Source of the DNA: Symbiodinium natans
Taxonomy: Eukaryota; Sar; Dinophyceae; Suessiales; Symbiodiniaceae
Reading direction: 5' to 3'
Length of the DNA stretch: 64,000 nt
Assembly (NCBI GenBank): GCA_905221605.1
Contig: CAJNDS010002406.1
Location: forward strand, 292,001-356,000
Made by a program: the position numbers and the translations under genes. Of the stretch, positions 51,180-59,087 are shown piece by piece (the stretch's first letter is position 1; every line of letters begins with the position of its first letter). The notes under the pieces are model-generated. The model searched no databases. It saw nothing but the letters and a program-made list of their open reading frames with translations, and was not told the origin of the DNA.

Positions 51180-51400
51180 CCCCTGGAGAAAGATAACTCC
51201 AAAGGGTGGGGGTTGTTTTACGGACCCTGTAGCTTTTCGTATCGGGTTGAAGATACCTCTAACGGCTTCGTCTAGATTTTTCTTACCTCTTAATCTCAAC
51301 AAGGATCGCATTTCAAATCTTTCTAAATGATGAGAGTTCAATTCAATATCCAGAGGTGAGGTATGAAGAGTTTGTCATTTTGTTTAGGTGTGTTGCCTTA
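51180..51400 (-). CDS. AT-richer minus-strand ORF candidate
   Basis: Minus-strand frame reads DIELNSHHLERFEMRSLLRL then GKKNLDEAVRGIFNPIRKAT. Codons are AT-richer than in other exons. Bounded by the TA run and poly-G tracts. Could be a relic of a transferred or mobile gene; unproven. Confidence 0.3.
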
Positions 51401-51439
51401 GAAGCAGTGGGGTTGCTGCTAAAGGTAGGCGGGTTGTGC

Positions 51440-51600
51440 TTAGTGGGGGGGGGGGAGGGGGGGGGGGGGGGGAGGGGGGTTCTTTCCAACTTGGCTCTCT
51501 GGACTGTGGGTACCCACCCCACAACCCCCACCCCCTTCCCACCCCCCCCCCCCCCCCCCCCCCCCCCTCCCTCCGCTCCGCTCCGCTCCCGCTCCAGCTC
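51440..51600. repeat. Poly-G and poly-C tracts
   Basis: G-runs at 51446-51478 and a C-run of about 27 at 51541-51567, followed by CTCCG repeats. Confidence 0.95.
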
Positions 51601-51649
51601 CAGGGTTTTTTTCTTAAGGTTAAGGGTTGTTTGGGCTGGGCTTGTCTCT

Positions 51650-52880
51650 AAAACCCTATCGGGGTTAAGGCTTTAAGGCTTTAAGGATTTAAGAGAAGCC
51701 CCGACACCCTACAGGTTTAGGGTTTTAATCGCTATGCCTTAAACCTATAGGATCTAGGGCTACACCTTAAACCCTACACCTTTAAACCCTATGGGGTTTC
51801 AAGGTTAAGCAACTAAACTTAACCCTTAACCTTTAAACCCTATAGGGTTAAGGTTTAAAGGTTTAGGGTGTAAGATTTAAGGATTTCAAATCTAAGCCGG
51901 AAATTAAACCAAAACCCTTAACTTTTAAACCCTACAGGTTTAAGATTCAGGCATTTAACCGGCAATTGAACCTAAGCCCTTAACCTTTAAACCCTATAGG
52001 TTTAAGGTGTAAAGGTTCAGGGTTTAATTAAGACTCATGCATTCAAACCTAAGCCCATAGAGTTTAAACCTTAAGTGTTTAAGGTTTAGACATTTCAACC
52101 TCACCCTAAACCCTTTAGGGTCAGAACCCTAAAACCCTATGAAGGTTCCAAGGTCTTAACCCTAAAGGCGCTAAAAGTATAAATGCCCAGACCTTAGGTT
52201 TTGAAGGCGAATGAAGTTTAGGAATTTAGCCTTGAGGTTTAGGCATTACAATCTGCAAGCCCCATAGGATTTTACAGGTGCAAGATCTAGTGATTAAAAC
52301 CTAAGGCTTGGGCATTCAATCTGTAACCCTAAAGGCTTGAACCTTAAACCCTATAGAGTCCCTATAGGGTTAGGTATTTAAACCGAATAGGTGGCCTTTA
52401 AACTCTATAGGTTTAAAGGTTTAGGGTTTAGGTTGAAATATTTAAACCCTATAGGATGTAAAGCTTTAGGGTTATTCAGGGTGTATCTCTAGAACCCTAT
52501 CGGGGCTAGCCCTTATAGGGTTTTAACCCTACATGGTTTACCCTTTTGTGGTTTAAGACTTAGGAATTTAAAAATCGTAACCCGAAACCTTGTAGGGTTT
52601 TAACCCCTTTACTGTTTCAACGACAAACCCTGAAGCCTTACAGGGCTCACGTTTAGAATCCTTAAACCCTAAACCCGCTAAACCCTACAGTAACAGAACC
52701 TTGTAACCCTATAGGGTTTGAGGCTTAAACTCTTGAACTTTAAATCCCATAGGGCTAGGAAAAGCAAAGACAAAGTAGGATAAGTGCCCACATCATGTAT
52801 GTATATAGGGTATATGTACTGTATATCAATTACAGATAATGGAGAAGGAAGGACGGTACGCCTCGAACCATAAGATTGGG
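51650..52880. repeat. Block of degenerate palindromic telomere-like repeats
   Basis: Over about 1.1 kb both orientations of the heptamer alternate every 10-30 bases, with recurrent CCCTATAGGGTTTAA, AAACCCTATAGG and CTTAAACCCTATAGG. Both strands are full of stops. No exon seen. Confidence 0.85.
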
Positions 52881-53070
52881 GGGGGGGGGTACCATCACTC
52901 AACCCTAAACCCTAAACCTTAAACCCTAAACCCATCCAAGATCCAAGATTACCTGAAAAGGTAGATTCTCCTGGGGGGGGTAGCATATATATATATATAT
53001 GTATGGTCCGTATGGCTCTTTGCAAAGTGCCTCTTAAGCTACAACCGAAGCCTCGGGGGCCCATTTCCAG

Positions 53071-53296
53071 GAGACCGTCCCGACCTCATTCCCTGGGACC
53101 TGCGCTGTCGACTTCACAGGGGCTCTTGTGGTTAGGGTTTAGGGTTTCTTGGGATTTAGGGTTTAGGGTTTGGGGTTTAGGGCTTTAGGGTTTTGGGGTT
53201 TTGGGGTTTTGGGGTTTAGGGTTTAGGGTGAAAACCCCCGAACGGCGAAGACCACTGGGGCCGAGGGGCCCTCTGCAACCCGCACCCTACTGTTTC
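53071..53296 (+). CDS. Two linked exons, unknown protein
   Basis: 53071-53130 (acceptor GCCCATTTCCAG, donor GTTAGGG; ETVPTSFPGTCAVDFTGALV) and 53251-53296 (acceptor AACGGCGAAG, donor GTGTCA; TTGAEGPSATRTLLF). Phase 0. Intron 53131-53250 is largely TTTAGGG/TTTTGGGG repeat. Confidence 0.55.
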
Positions 53297-53404
53297 GTGT
53301 CAAACTTGTTTTTTTGTATAAATGTTTTTTTTTTATGCCTAGGAGTTTTTTGGGTTTTTATTTCGTAGAGAATCCAAGGGAAAATTATTAAACGTATTGT
53401 TTTT

Positions 53405-53428
53405 TGGTTAAGGTTCTAAGGGGAGTAT
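53405..53428. repeat. Right end of element family 7 (second copy)
   Basis: AAGGTTCTAAGGGGAGTATA identical to 4556-4575, behind a T-rich stretch (53311-53404). Confidence 0.5.
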
Positions 53429-53464
53429 AGGTTCGGGGCAGCATGGGGTGTAGGATTTAGGGCG

Positions 53465-53794
53465 ATGGCAACTAGCAACGGGTGTAGTTTGCTTTTGGAA
53501 GGACGGTTCGCCTCTGCCTGGAAACTGCATACAGCTAGCTGCTCTCTGTCGCGCAAAAACATCTTGTGTAGAGGAAGTAAGCCAACTAAGATCATCATTC
53601 ATCTCCAAGAGTGGTTTGACTCGCTCTGGCACTCTTTCCTGCCAGACTCGCTTGACACTCCAACACCCACGTTGCAAAGCTTCGGTCTGGGGCATGGGGG
53701 GGGCATGGCCCTCAAAGATATGGATTATGTGGAGCCCTCGTGTAGCAGAAGGACAGCCTCCCACTCAGGCCAGTCCACGGCTGTGGGCTCTTAG
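53465..53794 (+). CDS. ORF with ATG, 109 codons, unknown protein
   Basis: MATSNGCSLLLEGRFASAWK ... IIIHLQEWFDSLWHSFLPDS ... and a Ser-rich end, TAG 53792. Natural composition; minus-strand frame also open. CCCTAAA tract (53797-53895) follows at once. Confidence 0.45.
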   Translation: MATSNGCSLLLEGRFASAWKLHTASCSLSRKNILCRGSKPTKIIIHLQEWFDSLWHSFLPDSLDTPTPTLQSFGLGHGGGMALKDMDYVEPSCSRRTASHSGQSTAVGS

Positions 53795-53915
53795 ATCCAG
53801 AACCCTAAACCCTAAACCCGAAGCCTTAAACCCTAAACCCTAAACCCTAAACCCTAAATAAAACCTAAACCCGAACCCTAAACCCTAAACCTGAATATGT
53901 GAAAAACGCCCGAAG

Positions 53916-54553
53916 CTTGGAAGCCAAGGTGGAGGACATTTTTGGTGTTCTCGGCGATGCTGACTCCGACGGTGAGGGAGCCAAAGCGAAGCGCCCCGGC
54001 TGCAGAGCCGTTTTTCGATTTAGGGTTTAGTTTGGGGCTAAACCCGGAACCCTGACCCGAAACCGTAAACCCTACTGTAAACCCTAAACCCTAAACCCTA
54101 AGCCCTAAGCCCTAAGCCCTAAACCCTCAACCCTAAACCCTACTCTCCAACCCCAATCCAAAGCCTCTTATTAACATTGACTTCGCGCACATGCCCTTCC
54201 TGTGCTGCCAGCTCCCGAGCCTCGTCCCTCTCCCAGGCAGCAAGTCATCGACCTTCAGCAGGAAGCAGAGGAGAAGGCCTGGAGCCATGCAGGGTTTAGG
54301 GCTTAGGGCAACTTAGGGCTTAGGGCTTAGGGCTTAGGGCTTAGGGCTTAGGGCTTAGGGCTTAGGGCTTAGGGCTTAGGGCTTAGGGCTTAGGGTTTAG
54401 GGTTTAGGGTTTAGGGTTTAGGGTTTAGGGTTTAGGGCCTCGTGCGCGTAACTTTCCTTCCACGGACATCTTTCAGGTTCGAGGGGTAGAAAGTAGATCC
54501 TGTTTGGTGGATCAGCAGCCTCAGTTTGAAAATTCTACAGCGCTGGGGGAATG
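53916..54553 (+). CDS. Three exons, acidic/charged protein
   Basis: 53916-54009 (after a CCCTAAA tract; VEDIFGVLGDADSDGEGAKA; donor GTTTTTCG), 54212-54293 (acceptor TGTGCTGCCAG; PRQQVIDLQQEAEEKAWSHA; donor GTTTAGGG), 54476-54553 (acceptor GACATCTTTCAG; GVESRSCLVDQQPQFENSTA, TGA). DADSDGE resembles part of a calcium-binding loop but no EF-hand helices are evident. Phases between exons are not proven. Confidence 0.55.
54294..54437 (+). repeat. TTAGGGC variant array followed by TTTAGGG
   Basis: About fourteen TTAGGGC units (54296-54393) then seven TTTAGGG units, starting at the donor of exon 54212-54293. Confidence 0.95.
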
Positions 54554-54565
54554 AGTGTTACGTGA

Positions 54566-54898
54566 ATGGTCATCGTGGCAGCTGCCCTCCCCATTCTGAG
54601 CTCCCAAGCGCGAAGCTTCGCGAAAGCCCTCTTGTCACGCAAGTGGCGGTTTGTTTATGGATCTTCGCAGCTCGGTAAAAAGCAGCCTGCCGTGTGTAGG
54701 GTGGACCGCAGTCCCCGCCGGAACTGTACGACAGCAGGGCGCCCACACGCCCTGCCAGGGGTCACGAAGTCTCGCCAGAAAAACGCAGGGCAGTCGCTTG
54801 ACACTAAAGCCAACAGCCTGCGTCGCCATGTGTTTGATCTTCCCGCTTTCCGAGTCTCGCAAAACAACTCCAACTTGCCTTTCCAAGGTCAGGTGTAA
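54566..54898 (+). CDS. ORF with ATG, 110 codons, possibly organelle-targeted
   Basis: MVIVAAALPILSSQARSFAK then ALLSRKWRFVYGS: hydrophobic, Arg/Ser-rich and free of acidic residues, like a targeting peptide (inference). TAA at 54896. A second plus frame (152 codons) and a minus frame (173 codons) overlap, so the choice of frame is uncertain. Confidence 0.35.
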   Translation: MVIVAAALPILSSQARSFAKALLSRKWRFVYGSSQLGKKQPAVCRVDRSPRRNCTTAGRPHALPGVTKSRQKNAGQSLDTKANSLRRHVFDLPAFRVSQNNSNLPFQGQV

Positions 54899-55160
54899 GC
54901 CCCTCAGCAATGCAACTTCATCGGCACGTAGATGGGCAGCTGCGGCGTTGTCCGGCCGTTCCTGTTTCAATAGACATGCTTGGCTTGCGGGTCCTGCAGT
55001 TTGGTCAAGTTTTGAGACCCGCCCGCTCAACGCGTCCCAGTTTCCCCCCAACCACAGCCGCCCTAAATCCCTGCTCTCTACCCCCAACAACCAAGACCCT
55101 GAATCCTGAATTCCTAAACTCTCCAACCCCCCCCCCCCACCACCCTTAAGTCCCAACCAG

Positions 55161-56011
55161 GAGCAGACGCCTCCGACTGCTGAGCCAGCCGAAGGTGAGG
55201 TCCCGTCTCCTGCCGAGGCAGGTTGTGGGGTTGTGGCGTTGTGGGGTTGTGGGGTTTCAGGGTTTCAGGGTTTCAGGGTTTCAGGGTTTCAGGGTTTCAG
55301 GGTTTCAGGGTTTCAGGGTTTCAGGGTTTCAGGGTTTCAGGGTTTCAGGGCTTCAGGGCTTCAGGGCTTCAGGGCTTAGTAGGGGTTCTCAAGTTGATGT
55401 CAGGCTTAAGTTGGTTGTGGTTTGTTTGGGTTCGAGGGTGGACTTGGAAAGCTTCGGGCTTCGGATTCCTGATTCCCAAGTGTCTTGGAGTCCGCCTGCC
55501 CAGTGAGAATAGAAACTGGCCGAAGGAAACTGGTTTAGGATTTCAGGTTGATAGGGCTTGAAGGGTATGGGGCCCAGGCCGAGGATGATGAGGCCAAGAA
55601 GGATGAGGACAAGCAGCCAGAGGAGGCCCAAACCTCGCCAGCCATTCAGTTTGAGCTTTAACACTCCAGGGCACAGGTTTTTCGGGATTAGACGTCCTAA
55701 GCCCTCCGGCTGTCAGGAGTAAGAAGCAAAGGTTTCGATTCGGGTGTCGGGCATCCGCTTTAGTGTCGGGAAGGTGTTGAGCCAAGAGCTGTGCCACAAA
55801 GCTCAATCTTCGGCAGCCCTGCACCCGCACCCTAAACCCCAACGAAACCCTAAGTCCCCACCTCCTTAACTCTACACCCTAGATCCCCAAACCTGAAAGA
55901 TCATCCCCTAATGGCTCTATAGAAGCTTTAAAACCTCATCAGGATGAGAAGGCTGAGCAGAAGGAGGCCAAGGATGTCGACCCAGAGGCGGAGGAGCCCC
56001 GTTTGGACTAA
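55161..56011 (+). CDS. Acidic Lys/Glu-rich exons, unknown protein
   Basis: 55161-55194 (acceptor CCCAACCAG, donor GTGAGG; EQTPPTAEPAE), 55578-55661 (acceptor GGGGCCCAG; AEDDEAKKDEDKQPEEAQTS, TAA 55659) and 55943-56011 (acceptor CCTCATCAG; DEKAEQKEAKDVDPEAEEPR, TAA 56009). The last two look like alternative or successive acidic C-termini. Phases do not join simply. Confidence 0.52.
55252..55375 (+). repeat. (TTTCAGGG)n 8-mer array
   Basis: About fifteen copies of TTTCAGGG, an octamer variant of the telomere-like unit, with a few TTCAGGGC at the end. The SGFQGFRV peptides here are artefacts. Confidence 0.95.
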
Positions 56012-56292
56012 GCGGAGTCTACGATTTCGGGTGGTGTTTAGGGTCATCGTTTGGCCTGTGGGTTTGAGATCAGGTTTTGGATTCGGGGTTTACTTTTGGT
56101 TGTGGCGATGATGTGGCCTATAATGCTGTTGTGAGGGTTGGAGCTGTACATCTACTTGGCAGAATTGAACTCAGTTTGGGGCTCTTTTGAAAGTAGGGTG
56201 TCGCGTCTTGCAGACTTGAGTGGGGGGGGGGGGGTGAGGATTCTCGGAGTACCCAATAAGGGCGCCAACTTCAGTGTTGGGCCCTAGATGGA

Positions 56293-56526
56293 GTGTTCTC
56301 GGCCTCTTTGCGGCGTGCTCATCTATACGGCATTGATCATGTCGGGAACTCGGGTCTTCTTTCAAGCTTTTCTGTGGACAACGGGCATCTTCTCGACCCA
56401 AATGTGAGTAACATGTGCCTTTGGTTGGAAGACCCAGGTTTGAAAGATGCCCTTCCGCTGCGGCACAGTTCTCGGCAAAACTATGAACAACCAGTAGGAC
56501 TACCGCGAAGCAACCCAACTAATTAG
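56293..56526 (+). CDS. ORF, strand uncertain
   Basis: 77-codon plus frame (GIDHVGNSGLLSSFSVDNGH) ending just before the next gene; a 115-codon minus frame overlaps. Confidence 0.32.
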   Translation: MFSASLRRAHLYGIDHVGNSGLLSSFSVDNGHLLDPNVSNMCLWLEDPGLKDALPLRHSSRQNYEQPVGLPRSNPTN

Positions 56527-56534
56527 CGCTGCAG

Positions 56535-58095
56535 GAAGATCAAACCACAGTTCGCAACTGTGGAGCCTTGGAAACCCTTGTGGCTCGTCAAGCATGGCTC
56601 GATGCAGCCCCCCAACTCTCCAGGAGAGGGAGAAGTCGCCCATCCTGGCCCAGCCAGTGATGCCGCCGGAGTCCAGCGAACTCCAGAAGGACGCATGCGG
56701 AGCCGGTTTAGGGTTTGGGGTTTAGGGTTGGTAGTGTGCAAGGTTGCAAGGTAGAGGGCCTAGGGCTGAGAGTTTGGAGTGTCCTCGTGGTTCGCATAAT
56801 CCAGGGGAGCGCGTGAAAAAACTGCATGGGGAAGCCTTGGGACCAGAAAATGCTAAAACATGCGACCCAAAACCCTGACACCTGAAGCCTGACCCTACAC
56901 TTCCACTAGCTCTGATATTCTCACGAAAATTCTTCGTCTCCTAAAGTATTCGGCCCCTCGAAGCTAATAGGGTTAGGCCCCAACACCTTAGGGTTTCGGG
57001 GTTAGGGTTTAGGGCTTAAATGGTTTAGTCCCCCCAAAAGCACCAAAAAGCCCCAAAACGCCAGGAGGAGCTCCGGAAGATGGAGGAGCGGCAGCGGAAA
57101 ATCCGGCGGCCACCAACACCACCCAGGCCTCATGGGTATAGTACTCGGGTTTAGGGTTTAGGGTTTAGGGTTTATTGTTTAGGTACTTCAGATCTTTGGG
57201 GTTGTAGTTTTTTAGTGGCTTCAGGGCTTTAGGGATTCTACCAGTAGTGGCTTCTGGGCGTTGAGGGCTTTAGTGGCTTCAGGGCTTTTAGGGCTCTAGG
57301 GCGTTAGGGTGTTTACGGTTTAGGGGTGTCCAGGTCAAGATCGGGTGTGGGCGTTTAGGGCTTAGGGCTAATTTTTAGGAGGTTTGGGGTTTGCGCGGGG
57401 GTGGGGAGGAGGGTGGCGCGGGGGTCAGGGTATGCTGTGGCTCTCAATTTCGGTTTCTGTCTATCGGGGGCTTGGGTTCTCCAAACCTTACACCCAACCA
57501 CCCCAGAGCGGATGATTGCATGCAGGGAGATGCAAGCACCACCCAGACACCAGGCATTCAACTCCAGATCCTTGTAAGGCTCCGGGCTTCCTAGTGCCAC
57601 ACCGGAAATCCGAAGGTCATACCTTGGCCCCACACCATTCAACCCCTCTGGGCCCCTCTGGGCCCCTCTGGGCCCCTCTGGGCCCCTCTGCAGTCTCTCT
57701 ACACACGCCATTTAGGGTTTAGGGTTTAGGGTTTAGGGTTTAGGGTTTAGGGTTTAGGGTTTAGGGTTTAGGGTTTAGGGAAACCCTACTGAAATGCGCA
57801 ACCCCGCAGCCTTAAGATGCCCTCGGACACCCCTCCACCCCCACACACAAACCAAGAGCCTAAGCAAAGACTTCAACAAGACATGAGGGTTTGCGAAAAT
57901 AGTAGGACCTAAACCCTAAACCCTAAACCCTAAACCCTAAACCCTAAACCCTAAACCCTAAACCCTAAACCCTAAACCCTAAACCCTAAAAACCCTAAAC
58001 CCTAAACACAGTATCCGAAACCCGGCTACACCCTCAGCTTCATCAGGGCTCCTCGGCGGAGGCTACCGCAGCCAAAAGCCGCCGCGCAGTCCGAG
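56535..58095 (+). CDS. Multi-exon gene with microexons, unknown protein
   Basis: Exons 56535-56705 (acceptor TTAGCGCTGCAG, donor GTTTAGGG; EPWKPLWLVKHGSMQPPNSP), 57065-57135 (acceptor AAACGCCAG, donor GTATAG; EELRKMEERQRKIRRPPTPP), 57507-57573 (donor GTAAGG; ADDCMQGDASTTQTPGIQLQ), 57595-57615 (21 nt; CHTGNPK), 57694-57716 (23 nt; SLYTRHL), 58047-58095 or -58100 (acceptor CTTCATCAG; RRRLPQPKAAAQSE or GSSAEATAAKSRRAVRGL). Phases agree from 57065 to 58047; the first junction is not proven. The acceptor at 57693 lies at the end of a GGGCCCCTCT tandem repeat. Intron 57717-58046 has TTTAGGG x9 at its 5' end and CCCTAAA x13 toward its 3' end. Confidence 0.62.
57643..57692 (+). repeat. (GGGCCCCTCT)5 acting as polypyrimidine tract
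   Basis: Five 10-bp units ending in GCAG, the acceptor of exon 57694-57716. Confidence 0.9.
57713..57780 (+). repeat. Telomere-like (TTTAGGG)9 at an intron donor
   Basis: Starts at the donor of exon 57694-57716. Confidence 0.95.
57908..58008 (+). repeat. Telomere-like (CCCTAAA)13
   Basis: About thirteen units near the 3' end of the same intron, complementary to the tract at 57713-57780. Confidence 0.95.
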
Positions 58096-58282
58096 GTCTA
58101 GTTTAAACTATGAGGGTTTAGGGTTTGCGGTTTAGGGTTGTTGGGTTTAGAGTTTAGGGTTTAGGGTTTAGGGTTTAGCAATTTAGGGTTTAGTAGAAGC
58201 TTCAAACTCTGGCACCCAACACCCTGAAATCTAGAAGATCCTTCAGCTTGATAGCTGTATGTGCACGATACGCTTTTCTTAG

Positions 58283-58841
58283 GCTCCACAACTGCAAGCC
58301 GTTTGACTTGAAGTCGAAGCCGCACAGTTCATGCTCTTGGGCAGTTCTCTGATGCACAGGTTTTTTTGGGTTCCCCAAATTCAAGGGCGCCTATCTAGGT
58401 ACCAAAAGGGACACTTGCTTAAAGACCTGTGATTTTGTAGTGCTCGGTTTGTAGAGAGACGGGTGGGGCCTACAGTTTAGATTCTCTTTTCGTAAGAAAC
58501 CCTGCCCATGTACGTCATGCTCATACCGGTATGGAGGAGGCGTCGACTCCTCTGGCGCCAGCAACCGCCTCGCAGTGCTGGGGCCCGAGAGTTTTGGGAG
58601 TTGTTGCTGCTGCAGAAACCTCAGGTCACTTCTCTAAGCTATGGCTCCTTTTAGGGTTACTATTATAAGGCGGCCCTTCTCTAAACGATGGTCCCTTTTG
58701 GGATACGATGATAAGGCGGCGGGCCTCTAATTTTTTGGGTACTCAGAAACGGACCCTAATTTAGAGAACTCACCATCTGTTGGAACGATTGTTACACAGC
58801 CGCTTGACGAGCTCAAACATGTATACCCCAAGCATGGATGA
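58283..58841 (+). CDS. Four-exon gene end, unknown protein
   Basis: Exons 58283-58326 (acceptor CGCTTTTCTTAG, donor GTTCAT; LHNCKPFDLKSKPH), 58360-58398 (acceptor TGATGCACAG, donor GTACCA; FFGFPKFKGAYL), 58497-58624 (acceptor TCTTTTCGTAAG, donor GTCACT; MYVMLIPVWRRRRLLWRQQP then REFWELLLLQKPQ), 58800-58841 (acceptor GATTGTTACACAG; PLDELKHVYPKHG, TGA). Phases 1,1,0 agree. Basic, aromatic-rich. Intron 58327-58359 is 33 nt; the last intron is mostly a terminal-inverted-repeat element. Family unknown. Confidence 0.68.
58622..58770. mobile_element. Terminal-inverted-repeat element family 6, forming an intron
   Basis: Left end GGTCACTTCTCTAAGC, right end TTTAGAGAACTCACC, inverted repeats of each other. 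Internal near-repeats CTTCTCTAA(A/G)C(T/G)ATGG and TATAAGGCGGC/GATAAGGCGGC. The GT at its left end is the donor of intron 58625-58799. Confidence 0.7.
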
Positions 58842-58887
58842 GTCAACCAATAGCTGCTTTGATCAGTGAGAGCGGTAGCACAGCCGA

Positions 58888-58918
58888 GGTGAGGAGAACG
58901 GCGACGATGACGACGAAG
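58888..58918 (+). CDS. Possible acidic microexon
   Basis: GEENGDDDDE between ACAGCCGAG and GTTGTAG; unlinked. A 71-codon ORF overlaps from 58924. Confidence 0.3.
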
Positions 58919-59087
58919 TTGTAGTGTTGAGCAGCTTGCTTCGGCATGACGGAATTTGTGTGTTCAAGTTGCTTTGTGGCATGATTCTCACTGGGGAGGC
59001 GTACCTTCTATACAACCGTACTCACACAAGGGCGGTTCGTGTCGCAACCCCCAGGTGTGAGCGCTGGAGATCAGATTCTCAATCAAG

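Noticed and set aside
54635-55156. 173-codon minus-strand ORF
   Set aside because: Composition is plausible, but plus-strand exons surround it, there is no minus-strand splice partner, and two plus-strand frames overlap. Not excluded.
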